From contig OZ021730.1 in assembly GCA_963978545.1 (NCBI GenBank), positions 4,504,201 to 4,568,200 on the forward strand: DNA of 64,000 nucleotides, given 5' to 3'. Both the position numbers and the translations under genes were made by a program. The stretch's first letter is position 1. Every line of letters begins with the position of its first letter. Source of the stretch: Linyphia triangularis (Eukaryota; Arthropoda; Arachnida; Araneae; Linyphiidae). Below, one piece after another: positions 50,824 to 61,762 of this stretch. The notes beneath the pieces are model-generated. The model made no database searches, was not told the origin of the DNA, and saw nothing but the letters and a program-made list of their open reading frames with translations.

Positions 50824-51951
50824 ATGGCTAATAAATCTTCTTCTTCTTCTCCCCCTAGTGGGGAGCAACATGGACAAAACTTTACAAACCACATTGCAGC
50901 AAAATTCATTATCGTTCATCGTAAGGAGGGTTCTTTCGAAAAGGTATCTCCATTTCTAATAGAAAAAACTCTGGCATCATTTGTTGGCGATACAGCTTCA
51001 GTTAAGAAACTGAAGTCTGGAGATCTTTTAGTTGAAGTTCGTAATGTCCAACAAGCGAAGAATATACTAAAGATCGAATATTTTGGTACACTCCCGGTAA
51101 ATGTGACAGTACATGGTTCCCTTAATAAATCTCGCGGTGTGGTGTCTGAATCAGACCTTTACCACACACCGGAGGACGAGATTCTTGACCACTTACGTGA
51201 GCAACACGTTTCAGCCGTCCACCGTATAACCATACGTCGAGAAGGGAATATCATACCTACTAAGCATTTGATTCTCACTTTTGATTTGCCCACATTACCA
51301 TCGCATATAAAAGCCGGTTATTTGAATTGCCCTATTCGTCCGTATGTTCCGAACCCACTTCGCTGTTTCAAGTGCCAGAAATATGGTCACTCACAAACAG
51401 CTTGTCGTGGGGAAACGGAAACATGTGCACGTTGTGCAAGTACTGGACATGATAGTGCAAATTGCAAGGCACCTGAAAAGTGTGTTAATTGTGATGGCTC
51501 CCATCCATCTTACTATCGGAAATGTCCAGTGTGGGTAAAAGAAAAGGAAATCCAGACCGTGCGAGTGAACCAGAATTTGTCATACTTTGATGCTAGAAGA
51601 CTTGTTGAAGCTAGAACCCCTTCTGTTGGTGTCGCCTATGCTGATGTTTGCAAAAAAACTTTCAGCAGCCAAAGCACACAGACAGAGTCTACTTCCTCAA
51701 GTCTAGTCAAATTACCTCAGAGAACATCTACGGAGGTAATTATTTTGAAGAAAACCTTAGCTAAGTCCAAAGCATTACAAGCGATCAAACTTAAATCAGC
51801 TAAAGGAGGACCTTCGAGAGAGAAGCCCTCTAACCGTTTTAATATCCTTCGTTCATTTAGGGAGGCGGATGTGGTGAACCTTCACCCATCTGATGACGAA
51901 GATATTAGTGAAGAGCCTGACCCCCATTTTAAAATTGCATCAAGTAATTAA
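50824..51951 (+). CDS. Element I ORF1: gag-like zinc-knuckle protein
   Basis: This 375-residue Fam-1 ORF1 begins MANKSSSSSPPSGEQH and carries the same core and three zinc knuckles as B. A 12-base in-frame deletion after ...STEVI removes KQPP relative to B. TAATG overlaps ORF2. The frame is intact. Confidence 0.92.
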   Translation: MANKSSSSSPPSGEQHGQNFTNHIAAKFIIVHRKEGSFEKVSPFLIEKTLASFVGDTASVKKLKSGDLLVEVRNVQQAKNILKIEYFGTLPVNVTVHGSLNKSRGVVSESDLYHTPEDEILDHLREQHVSAVHRITIRREGNIIPTKHLILTFDLPTLPSHIKAGYLNCPIRPYVPNPLRCFKCQKYGHSQTACRGETETCARCASTGHDSANCKAPEKCVNCDGSHPSYYRKCPVWVKEKEIQTVRVNQNLSYFDARRLVEARTPSVGVAYADVCKKTFSSQSTQTESTSSSLVKLPQRTSTEVIILKKTLAKSKALQAIKLKSAKGGPSREKPSNRFNILRSFREADVVNLHPSDDEDISEEPDPHFKIASSN

Positions 51952-53888
51952 TGGCTTCTTTTGTTTCTTGGAATTGTCGCGGTTTTAGGTCAAGGAAGGA
52001 TGATGTGAAAAATATAATTTCCCTTTACCATCCAGCATGTTTGGCACTTCAAGAAACTTTCTTGAATGATACTTATACATCTAAAATTCGTAGGTATAGT
52101 TGTATTAGAAAAGATGTTAGACGTGGTAATACGGTGTCTGGAGGAGTATGCCTTTTTATTTCTCACGATTACCCCAGCACTGTACTAACACTACGGACAT
52201 CTCTACAGGCTGTGGCTGTGAGACTTCATTTACAGTCCCTTCTCACAGTCTGTTGCCTATACCTACCGCCACATGCTATCATCCGCCAAGAGGAAGTGAA
52301 TAATCTGATAGACCAGCTTCCAGTGCCATTTTTACTGCTCGGTGACTTTAATGGACACAGTACTATGTGGGGTAATGATAATACGAACCCTCGTGGGAGA
52401 CAGATTGAAAAGTTGCTATCTGATCACTGTCTCTGTCTCCTGAATAACGAGGATAAAACTTATTTTCACGAACCCACTAGAACATTCCATTCACTTGATT
52501 TAGCCATTTGTTCCCCTATACTTTTGCCATACTTGAATTTTGCTGTTGGGAGTGATCTACACAACAGTGATCACTTCCCTATCCTCATTTCCCATACTGG
52601 TAATGGTAGCGTCACCAACCGCTTACCGACATATAAATACCATAGGGCAAATTGGGACAAATTTACTGAGTTGGCTATTATAACAGGAACAATGGTGGAC
52701 AGTGAGGATGTTGATACTGCTGTCCAAAATGTCACTCAAGCAATTTTAAATGCTGCTGACTCCTCCATTCCTAAGACATCACCTAGAACACTGCGGCACT
52801 GTAAACCATACTGGAATGCAGACTGTCAGTCTGCATACAAGAAACAAAAGAAGCTATGGGGTATCTTCCGCAGATACCCAACTACAGGAAACCTTATCGC
52901 CTTTAAAAAGGCTAAGGCATTTGCTCGTAGAGTTAGACGTCAGAGTCAAAAGGATTCTTGGATAAGTTATGTCTCTTCAATTACATCTAAAACATCAAGC
53001 AAGCAGTTGTGGAAGAAGGTTAGAGCAGCCAACGGTTTGTATCCGGAATATTCTTGTCCGATACTTCAAACCGGAGCTGCTGTGTTCTCTTCCCCTGAAG
53101 ATATTGCTAACCTTATAGGTGAAACTTTTGAAAGTGTATCCAGTTCCGATTCTTATAGTCCTACATTTTTAGTGACTAAGAATCGTGCTGAACGGGCTGG
53201 AATTAATTTCAAAAGCAATATTGAATATTCCTACAACTGTGATCTTAAAGCACTCTTCAATTCATACATCTTATCTAAAGCACATAACACCAGTCCAGGT
53301 CCAGATGGGATCAGTTACCAAATGCTTCGCCATTTAAGTCCAGATTCTCTTTTGAACATCCTTTTTCTCTTTAATCGAATCTGGAAGGAGAACATTTTTC
53401 CTACCTTGTGGCGGGAAGCTACTGTAATCCCCATTCTGAAACCTGGAAAGGATCCCAAGGATCCTCTGAACTATCGACCGATAGCCTTAACGAGCTGCCT
53501 TTGTAAGACCTTTGAACGTATTGTAAACGCCCGACTCTCTTACATGTTAGAAAAAGATAAATGTATTTCACCTTTCCAGAGTGGGTTCCGACGAGGACGG
53601 TCCACTCTTGAAAACATCGTGAAACTAGAAACAGATGTCCGCAATGCCTTTGTGCAAAGGAATCATCTAGTTTCAATCTTTTTCGACATTGAGAAGGCGT
53701 ATGATCATACGTGGCGATATGGTATCCTGCAAACTCTATTTAATTTTGGTTTTAGGGGTAATCTGCCCCTTTTTATTCAAAATTTTTTATCATCTCGTGT
53801 TTTTAGAGTTCGTATTGGAGCTTCATTTTCAAATTATTTTAACCAATCTGAGGGAGTTCCTCAAGGTTGTGTTTTAAGTGTCACCCTT
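51951..53888 (+). pseudogene. Element I ORF2, EN and N-terminal RT, with an in-frame microinversion
   Basis: This is Fam-1 ORF2 with complete endonuclease boxes and RT to GVPQGCVLS, stopping before the catalytic YVDD at the LTR. At 53248-53272 the residues LKMYELKRALSK of B are replaced by LKALFNSYILSK. The DNA there is the reverse complement of the usual sequence, and length and frame are preserved. Confidence 0.92.
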
Positions 53889-54184
53889 TGATGAATGTGT
53901 GTGTTGAGTCAGTTAAAAAACTTGGCGACGGACCATGTGTTCTTTGCCAGAAATTTATTCTGAAACCAAATCATAATTGTAGAGAAGTTCAACCAAGAAG
54001 AACTGTCTAGCTTTTTCAGATAAATATTCTGCTGAGTAACTTTTCAAGCGCAAAATGGCTTGTTCGAAAAGCGTACTGAGGATCCCGTTCGTTGCCAGAT
54101 GAGCAAGAGTAAAAATTCAAAACGGAGAAGAAATAGGCTGAACCGAATGACGTCAACAAGGCTTGTTCAAACCAAAACCAAACA
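53889..54184 (-). repeat. Probable BEL/Pao 3' LTR
   Basis: The block begins TGATGAATG at the break in element I and ends in ...CCAAACA, so TG...CA borders hold. It is immediately followed on the plus strand by pyrimidine-rich TTCTCCCACCCTT, which on the minus strand is a polypurine tract just upstream of the LTR. The 296-base length is inferred, as the partner LTR is not visible. Confidence 0.65.
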
Positions 54185-54405
54185 TTCTCCCACCCTTGAA
54201 ACCCTCAGAGGGTTTCAAAAGAGAAGAAATTCATACTAGCAACCAACGAGACCCTTTACAAAAAAGCAAAACAGAAATGTTAAAATGAAACTACAAATTA
54301 GCAAAATTTTAAGCAATTGACAAAAATAAACATAACTTGTCAATCAACATACGAAAAAAGGGTAAACATACAAAAAATAAGATAACATTAAAATGTACAA
54401 AGTAG
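54185..54405. other. Non-coding spacer between BEL/Pao integrase and LTR
   Basis: This is A-rich sequence after the minus-strand stop, with the polypurine tract at its LTR side. CCCTCAGAGGG near 54202 is a small inverted repeat. No gene is seen. Confidence 0.5.
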
Positions 54406-55221
54406 TTAGTCTAAAGGCAATTTACAAATTTTAGAAATAGGTCGCTTTAACTGTCCAGAATCTGTTTGCACAGTTACAACACGAACCTTTTCGTCAATTC
54501 CTGGATGAATATGAATAACTCGTGCAAGTTTCCACTTGAGAGGTGGCAACAGTTCATTTTTGACAAGCACTAAATCATTCACAGCGATATTGGCTTTAGC
54601 TCTACACCACTTTGGACGTTGTTGAAGCCTAGAAAGGAACTCCATGTTCCATCTCTTCCAAAATTGTTGAAGTAAACGCTGCACCAGCTGCCAGCGTCCC
54701 AAACGTGATTGTGGAATGGTTGAAAGATCTGGCTCTGGAATAGCTGTTAATGCAGTACCAATGAGAAAATGACCTGGTGTTAATGGAGCAAGATCATTTG
54801 GATCAGATGAAAGAGGACACAATGGCCTGGAGTTTAGGCAGGCTTCAATTTGTGCAGTGAGTGTATTCAGCTCCTCAAGACTGAGTAGAGATTCTCCCAT
54901 TGTGCGCCTCAAATGGTATTTCATTGATTTAACACCAGACTCCCACAATCCTCCAAAATGTGGAGCACCAGGGGGATTAAACTTCCATTTAATGCCTTCA
55001 GATGAAACAAAGTTGGAAACACTGTTGTCAGACTTCGAGGTGAGCAAAGACTTCAGTGATGCCTTGAGCTCTCTATTAGCTCCTATAAAATTGGAACCGC
55101 AATCACTAACTATTTCTTCAGATCTTCCTCGCCTTGCAAAAAACCTCTTTAAAGCAGCAATTAAGGCTTGAGAGGTAAGGTCACTCACCACTTCCAAATG
55201 AATAGCTCGTGTGGCAAAGCA
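54406..55221 (-). pseudogene. BEL/Pao integrase, C-terminal 271 residues, 5'-truncated
   Basis: Read from 55221, the frame opens directly with CFATRAIHLEVVSDL, a block typical of BEL/Pao integrase cores. Two residues of the D,D-35-E-type catalytic set are visible: D in IVSDCGSNF (about residue 40 of the fragment) and E in FGGLWESGVK (about residue 94). The first Asp is lost upstream. The C-terminal domain (GHFLIGTAL, RWQLVQRLLQQFWKRW, VLVKNE...PPLKW) is the conserved end of Pao-type integrases. The stop is at 54406. It is broken by the D1' insertion. Confidence 0.9.
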
Positions 55222-55854
55222 CCCCTCAGGGGGTTTACTTTCTATAAGTAAATACGGGCTTCACAACCCCGGGGCTCCCCAGTGATCTATCCCTCCTTCT
55301 GTTTTATCTTCTCGTTTTGTTTTTGTATTTATCGTTTGACTTCTTTCTTCCCTCGTTGTGGTTACCTCTTCAGAGGTGAGGGCTCCCCTTGAGAAGCTTT
55401 GTGCCGCTCTGTTGCCATCAGCTTCTCTCGGGCATTTAATCACCCACGTGTTTGCCGTGCGTGGAGACCCGTGTCTCTGGAAAGGGGGATCCTGGTAGTT
55501 GAGGGGCGACATACTGTCCCAATACACTACTTTGGCCCTTGCTTCAGATAAACGGGAGGTGCACATTGGTCCCGTGTGTATCAATCGGCTGGTCGTCCGA
55601 CTTCGTCGGCGGCTAGGGATCAAGCGTCCGGCTCGTCTGCTGGGAATCTCGTTAAGGGTGGAGACTTCTACAGGGACGAGTCGTTCGCGTATAGGTACTG
55701 GACAACCCGATAGAGTCATGCTGTGCGTAACAGTTCTGTTGATATTTTGTTTTCTTTTATGATTTTTGTTGCTTGCCGGCAGGCTCTATCCCCGATAATG
55801 AGGACTCCATGGTGGGTGGGACTCTAGTGCCCGAATTATTATTTCTATTATTTG
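55222..55854 (+). promoter_or_regulatory. Fam-1 5' UTR of D1'
   Basis: This is a full leader from CCCCTCAGGGGG, essentially the same as that of D1. It is presumed to hold the promoter. Confidence 0.75.
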
Positions 55855-56988
55855 ATGGCAACTAAAACTTCTTTCTTTTCTCCCCCTTGTGGGGAGCAAC
55901 AAGGTCCTATACTTACCGAAAAATTTTTCATTGTGAAAAGATCTGAGGGCTCATTTGAAAAGCTCTCTCCTCTTTTTATTGAAAAGGCTCTAAAGTCAAA
56001 CGTAGGAGATGTAGTCTCCGTTAAGAAATTGAGATCTGGCGATTTATTAGTTGAAGTCCGGAACGCTAATCAAGTCAACAGCATTTTAAAGATGGAAGCT
56101 TTCGGAACTTACCCAGTGACCGTGAGTGCACACGCCTCACTTAATAAGTCTAAGGGGGTTATATCTGAACCCGATCTCTATCATACATCTGAAGAAGAGA
56201 TCTTGGATCATTTACGCGACCAGAAAGTTTCTGCCGTTCACCGGATAACCATCCGTAAAGATGGAACTATTATCCCTACTAAACACCTAATACTGACCTT
56301 TGATATGCCAACTCTTCCAACACAGGTGAAAGCCGGGTATATAAACTGCCGCATACGACCTTACATACCAAACCCACTTCGTTGCTTCAAGTGCCAGAGA
56401 TTTGGTCATTCCCAAACGGCTTGCCGCGGGAAAATTGATATCTGTGCACGATGTGCAGGAAGTGGTCATGGTAGTTCTGATTGCACTGCACCTGAAAAGT
56501 GTGTCAACTGTGAAGGAGCACATACATCTTTCTCCCGAAAATGTCCCAATTGGATACAGGAGAAAGAGATACAAACTGTCCGTGCTAACCAAAATTTGAC
56601 ATACTTTGAGGCAAGGAAACAGGTTGAAGCCCGGACTCCTCGTGTTGGAGTGTCATATTCTAACGCTTGTAAAAAGTCAGTTAGCAGCCAGAGTACACAG
56701 ACGGAGACTATTTCTTTGCCACTTGCCAAGTTACCCCAACGGGCGTCCTCTTCAGATTCCATCAAAAGACCGTCTCTGATTAAGAAATCTCTTGCAAAGT
56801 CGAAGGCTTTGCAAACGATGAAATTAAAATCTGCAAAGGGTGTTTCTATTAGAGGGAAACCTGCTAACCCTTTTCACATCCTTGGTTCAATTAGAGATCC
56901 AGATGAGGTGAATTTACACCCATCTGATGACGATGAGATCCTAGAAGAAGATCCCGACCCCCCTTTCAAATTTTCTTTAAATAATTAA
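55855..56988 (+). CDS. D1' ORF1: gag-like zinc-knuckle protein
   Basis: This 377-residue intact copy of D1 ORF1 has SPLFIEKAL where D1 has SPFFIEKAL. All three zinc knuckles are conserved. TAATG overlaps ORF2. Confidence 0.93.
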   Translation: MATKTSFFSPPCGEQQGPILTEKFFIVKRSEGSFEKLSPLFIEKALKSNVGDVVSVKKLRSGDLLVEVRNANQVNSILKMEAFGTYPVTVSAHASLNKSKGVISEPDLYHTSEEEILDHLRDQKVSAVHRITIRKDGTIIPTKHLILTFDMPTLPTQVKAGYINCRIRPYIPNPLRCFKCQRFGHSQTACRGKIDICARCAGSGHGSSDCTAPEKCVNCEGAHTSFSRKCPNWIQEKEIQTVRANQNLTYFEARKQVEARTPRVGVSYSNACKKSVSSQSTQTETISLPLAKLPQRASSSDSIKRPSLIKKSLAKSKALQTMKLKSAKGVSIRGKPANPFHILGSIRDPDEVNLHPSDDDEILEEDPDPPFKFSLNN

Positions 56989-59900
56989 TGGCTTCTTTTG
57001 TTTCTTGGAATTGTCGCGGTTTTAGGTCGAGGAAGGATGATGTTAAGAATATTATTTCAACTTACCATCCAGCATGTTTGGCACTTCAAGAAACTTTCTT
57101 GAAGGATCCATATAAATCAAAGATCCGTGGGTATAGTTGTATTAGGAAAGATGTTACCCGTAGTAATACAGTGTCTGGAGGAGTATGTCTTTTTATTTCT
57201 CATAATTATCCCAGCACTGTAATCACACTACGCACATCTCTACAGGCTGTGGCTGCGAGACTTCATTTACAGTCCCTTCTCACAGTCTGTTGCCTATACC
57301 TACCGCCACATGCTATCATCCGCCAAGAGGAGCTGAATGATTTGATAGACCAGCTTCCAACTCCATTTCTATTGCTTGGTGACTTAAATGGACACAGTAC
57401 TATGTGGGGTAATGCTAATACGAACCCTCGTGGGAGACAAGTGGAAAAGTTGCTTTCTGATCACTGTCTCTGTCTCCTGAATAATGAGGAGAAAACCTAT
57501 TTTCATGAACCCACTAGATTATTCCATTCACTTGACTTAGCCATTTGTTCCCCTATACTTTTGCCATACTTGAATTTTGCTGTTGGGAGTGATCTACATA
57601 ACAGTGATCACTTCCCTATTCTCATTTCGCACACGGGTAGTGGTGGCGTGAACATACGTCTACCTACATACAAATACCACAAGGCGAATTGGGACAGATT
57701 TACTGAGTTGGCTGTTGTAACAGGAACAATGGTGGACAGTGAGGATGTTGATACTGCTGTCCAAAATGTCACTGAAGCAATTTTAAATGCTGCTGACTCC
57801 TCCATTCCTAAGACATCACCTAGAACACTGCGGCACTGTAAATCATACTGGAATGCAGACTGTCAGTCTGCATACAAGAAACAAAAGAAGCTATGGGGTA
57901 TCTTCCGCAGATACCCAACTACAGGAAACCTTATCGCCTTTAAAAAGGCTAAGGCATTTGCTCGTAGAGTTAGACGTCAAAGTCAGAAGGATTCTTGGAT
58001 AAGTTATGTATCTTCAATTACTTCTAAAACATCAAGCAAGCAGTTGTGGAAGAAGGTTAGAGCAGCCAACGGTTTGTATCCGGAATATTCTTGTCCGATA
58101 CTTCAAACCGGAGCTGCTGTGTTCTCTTCCCCTGAAGATATTGCTAACCTTATAGGTGAAACTTTTGAAAGTGTATCCAGTTCCGATTCTTATAGTCCTG
58201 CATTTTTAGTGACTAAGAATCGTGCTGAACGGGCTGGAATTAATTTCAAGAGCAATATTGATTACTCCTACAACTGTGACCTTAAGATGTACGAATTGAA
58301 GAGTGCTTTATCTAAAGCACACAACACCAGTCCAGGTCCAGATGGGATCAGTTACCAAATGCTTCGCCATTTAAGTCCAGATTCTCTTTTTAACATCCTT
58401 TTTCTTTTTAATCGAATCTGGAAGGAGAACATCTTTCCTACCTTGTGGCGGGAAGCTACTGTAATCCCCATTCTGAAACCTGGAAAGGATCCCAAGGATC
58501 CTCTGAACTATCGACCGATAGCCTTAACGAGCTGCCTCTGTAAGACCTTTGAACGTATTGTAAACGCCCGACTCTCTTACATGTTGGAAAAAGATGGATG
58601 TATTTCACCTTTTCAGAGTGGATTCCGACAAGGACGGTCCACTCTTGATAACATCGTGAAACTAGAAACAGATGTTCGTAATGCCTTTGTGCAGAGGAAT
58701 CATCTAGTTTCAATCTTTTTCGACATTGAGAAGGCGTATGATCATACGTGGCGATATGGTATCCTGCAAACTCTATTTAATTTTGGTTTTAGGGGTAATC
58801 TGCCCCTTTTTATTCAAAATTTTTTATCATGTCGTGTTTTTAGAGTTCGCATTGGAGCTTCATTTTCTAATTATTTTAACCAATCTGAGGGTGTTCCTCA
58901 AGGTTGTGTTTTAAGTGTCACCCTTTTTAACCTTCACATTAGCAACATCCTTCATGTCCTTTCACCCTTTGTTCATGGAACTTTGTATGTTGATGATTTG
59001 CAAATCTCATGCCAAGGATCAAACATGCGCTTGATTGAACGTCAATTACAAACTGCTGTTAACAGACTTGTAGAATGGTGTGAACAAAACGGCCATAAAC
59101 TGTCACCATCTAAAAGCAGTTGCATCCACTTCTGTAGGAGGAGGGGTCTTCACCCTGACCCTGAAATCCACATACGCAATTCTCCCATCCCAGTTGTGAA
59201 TCAGATAAGATACTTGGGAGTCATCTTCGACAACAAGTTAAATTTTCTCCCACATATTGTATACTTGCGCAAGAAGTGCGATAAATCGCTTAATATCCTC
59301 AAAGTACTCTCAAATACATCTTGGGGTGCTGATCGCACTTCTTTGCTGCGTATTTACAATTCGGTTATCTTATCCCGTATTGACTACGGATGCGTTGCGT
59401 ATGGGTCTGCAGGAGTATCCCTTCTACGAAGATTGGATACTGTCCATCACACTGCTGCCCGTATTTGTTCAGGTGCATTTCGCACTTCACCCATTGAAAG
59501 TCTGTTGACAGAGTGTAGTCTACTTCACTTGACTTGAGACGAAAAAAATTAAGCGCCAACTACTACTGTAGAATTATGTCTGATCCTTTTCACCCTTTAC
59601 GTAATTTGAGACTTGATGCCTATCTTGGTAGGTTATATGATGCTCGTCCATCTAACATCCGACCATTTTCTGAAAGAGCGAAATCCATCTTGTTGGATGC
59701 AGCTCTAAGTGACGTAGTTACCCAAACATTTATAACTCAATCCTTTCCACCGTGGGATATTCCATCTTTCCACTTTCTCAATCCATTTGCGATGTATTGC
59801 AAGGCAGACACTGCCCCAGAAATTATGCAACAAATATTTTGTGATCACCGCTCTCAGTATGCTGACTATGAAGCAGTATTTACTGATGGATCCAAAGCAG

Positions 59901-60234
59901 GTGAACGTGTTGGCTGTGGCGTTGTGTCTGACACATCCACAGTCAGTTTCACGCTTCATAAATCCTGCTCTGTTTTTACTTCTGAGATGGTTGCAATTTT
60001 TTGTGCTCTGCTGCACATTTCTTTGTGCTCCCATCGCAAGTTTTGTGTATACAGCGATAGCTTAAGTGCTCTAACAAGCCTGGAGCACTTTAATAACATA
60101 TGTCATCCAATAGCTCCTGACATATTATCTCTGTTACACAAACTTGAGAGGAAAGGTTTTGTTATTTTGTTTTGCTGGGTACCTAGTCACGTGGGGATTT
60201 CAGGAAATGAATTGGCGGACTCTGCTGCTAAATC
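56988..60234 (+). pseudogene. D1' ORF2: EN-RT-RNase H with a one-base deletion, truncated by D2'
   Basis: It follows D1 closely from ATG 56988 to about 58670, including all endonuclease boxes. From there to about 59900 it resembles element C instead, including YCRIMSDPFHPL and SDVVTQTF, before returning to D1-like RNase H. One C is missing near 59525 (ctacttcactt versus ctacttccactt in C), so the frame breaks at 59537 and RNase H continues in another frame (59534 onward). RT has YVDDLQ. It ends at ELADSAAK, as D1 does. Confidence 0.9.
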
Positions 60235-60802
60235 CCCCTCAGGGGGTTTACTTTCTTTAAGTAAACACGGGCGTCACAACCCCGAGGTGCCCTAGTGATC
60301 TAGCCCTTCGTCTGTTTATACCTTCTCATTTTGGGTTTTATATTTATCGTTTGTTTTCTTTTCCTTCCCTCATTGTGATTACCTCATTTGAGGTGAGGGC
60401 TCCCCTTGAGAAGCTTAGTGCCGCTCTGTTGCCATCAGCTTCTCTCGGGCATTTAATCACCCACGTGTTTGCCGTGCGTGGAGACCCGTGTCCCTGGAAA
60501 GGGGGATCCTGGTAGTTGAGGGACGACATACTGTCCCAATACACTACTTTGGCCCTTGCTTCAGATAAACGGGAGGTACACATTGGTCCCGTGTGTATCA
60601 ATCGGCTGGTCGTCCGACTTCGTCGGCGGCTAGGGATCAAGCGTCCGACTCGTCTGCTGGGAATCTCGTTAAGGGTGGAGACTTCTACAGGGACGAGTCG
60701 TTCGCGTATAGGTACTGGATAACCCGGTAGTGCCATACCGTGCGCAATAGTTGAGTTCTCGTTTTCCTTTTTTTTCATTATTTTTGTTGCTTGCCGGTAT
60801 AC
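60235..60802 (+). promoter_or_regulatory. Fam-1 5' UTR of D2', 3' end deleted
   Basis: This is the divergent D2 leader, ending early at CCGGTATAC where a 251-bp deletion (equivalent to 32702-32952) removes the last part of the leader and the ORF1 start. Confidence 0.75.
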
Positions 60803-61762
60803 AAACTGAGGTCCGGGGATTTACTTGTCGAAGTTCGAAACCACCAACAAGCTAAGAACATTCTTAAGATTGAAAATTTCGGTTCGCTCCCGGTTACTGT
60901 GAAGGAACATGGTTCCCTTAACAAATCTCGTGGTGTTGTGTCAGAATCTGACTTATACCATACTGCGGAGGACGAGATACTTGATCACCTTCGTGATCAG
61001 CATGTTTCAGCCGTCCACCGCATTACAATACGCCGAGATGGGAACATAATACCTACAAAACATCTAATTGTAACTTTTGATTTACCTACTTTGCCGTCTC
61101 ATGTGAAGGCGGGGTACCTGAATTGCCATGTACGTCCTTATATTCCCAACCCACTTCGCTGTTTTAAGTGCCAGAAATTTGGCCACTCTCAAACAGCGTG
61201 TCGTGGGGAAACGGAAACATGTGCGCGTTGTGCAGGTACTGGACATGATAGTGCTAATTACAAAGCACCCGAGAAGTGTGTCAATTGTAATGGCACACAT
61301 CCGTCATACTCTCGATCATGTCCACAGTGGGTAAAAGAAAAAGAAATCCAGACCGTGCGAGTGGGCCAAAATTTATCCTACTTTGATGCTAGGAGACTAG
61401 TTGATGCTAGGACCCCTAAAACCGGTGTTGCTTACGCTGATGTTTGTAAAAAAACTTTCAGCAGTAAAAGCACCCAAACCGAAATCCCTATATCACCTCT
61501 TGTTAAGTTGCCTCAAAAGTCATCTGTAGAGGTAACAAAACGACCAACGATTGTTAAAAAATCCCTAGCTAAATCCAAAGCTTTACAAACGATAAAATTA
61601 AAATCTGCCAAAGGGGGACTTTCTCGAGAGAGGCCCTCTAACCCTTTCAACATTCTTCGTTCTTTTAAGGATTCGGATGTGGTGACTCTTCACCCATCTG
61701 ATGAGGACGAAGACATCACTGAAGAGTCCGACCCTCATTTAAAATTTTCACTTGATAGTTAA
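60803..61762 (+). pseudogene. D2' ORF1, N-terminally deleted
   Basis: The frame resumes at KLRSGDLLVEV, without the original ATG or the first ~60 residues. The first and third zinc knuckles are intact. In the second, the last Cys is Tyr (HDSANYKAPEK versus HDSANCKAPEK in D2). It ends in TAATG. It is unlikely to make a functional RNA-binding protein. Confidence 0.9.

Larger units (their letters stand above)
50192..53888 (+). mobile_element. Element I: Fam-1 LINE, near-identical to B, truncated by a BEL/Pao LTR
   Basis: It has a full leader, ORF1 and ORF2 up to the RT box GVPQGCVLSVTL, where the LTR begins. Differences from B include a 12-base deletion in ORF1, a 25-bp microinversion in ORF2 and scattered substitutions. 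The 3' half is not in the window. Confidence 0.93.
53889..55221 (-). mobile_element. BEL/Pao LTR retrotransposon, 3' end (minus strand)
   Basis: An LTR-like block lies next to element I, and a BEL-type integrase C-terminal region follows on the minus strand. It is cut at 55221 by D1'. The 5' portion is not in the window. Insertion into element I's ORF2 is shown by the broken RT frame. Confidence 0.85.
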
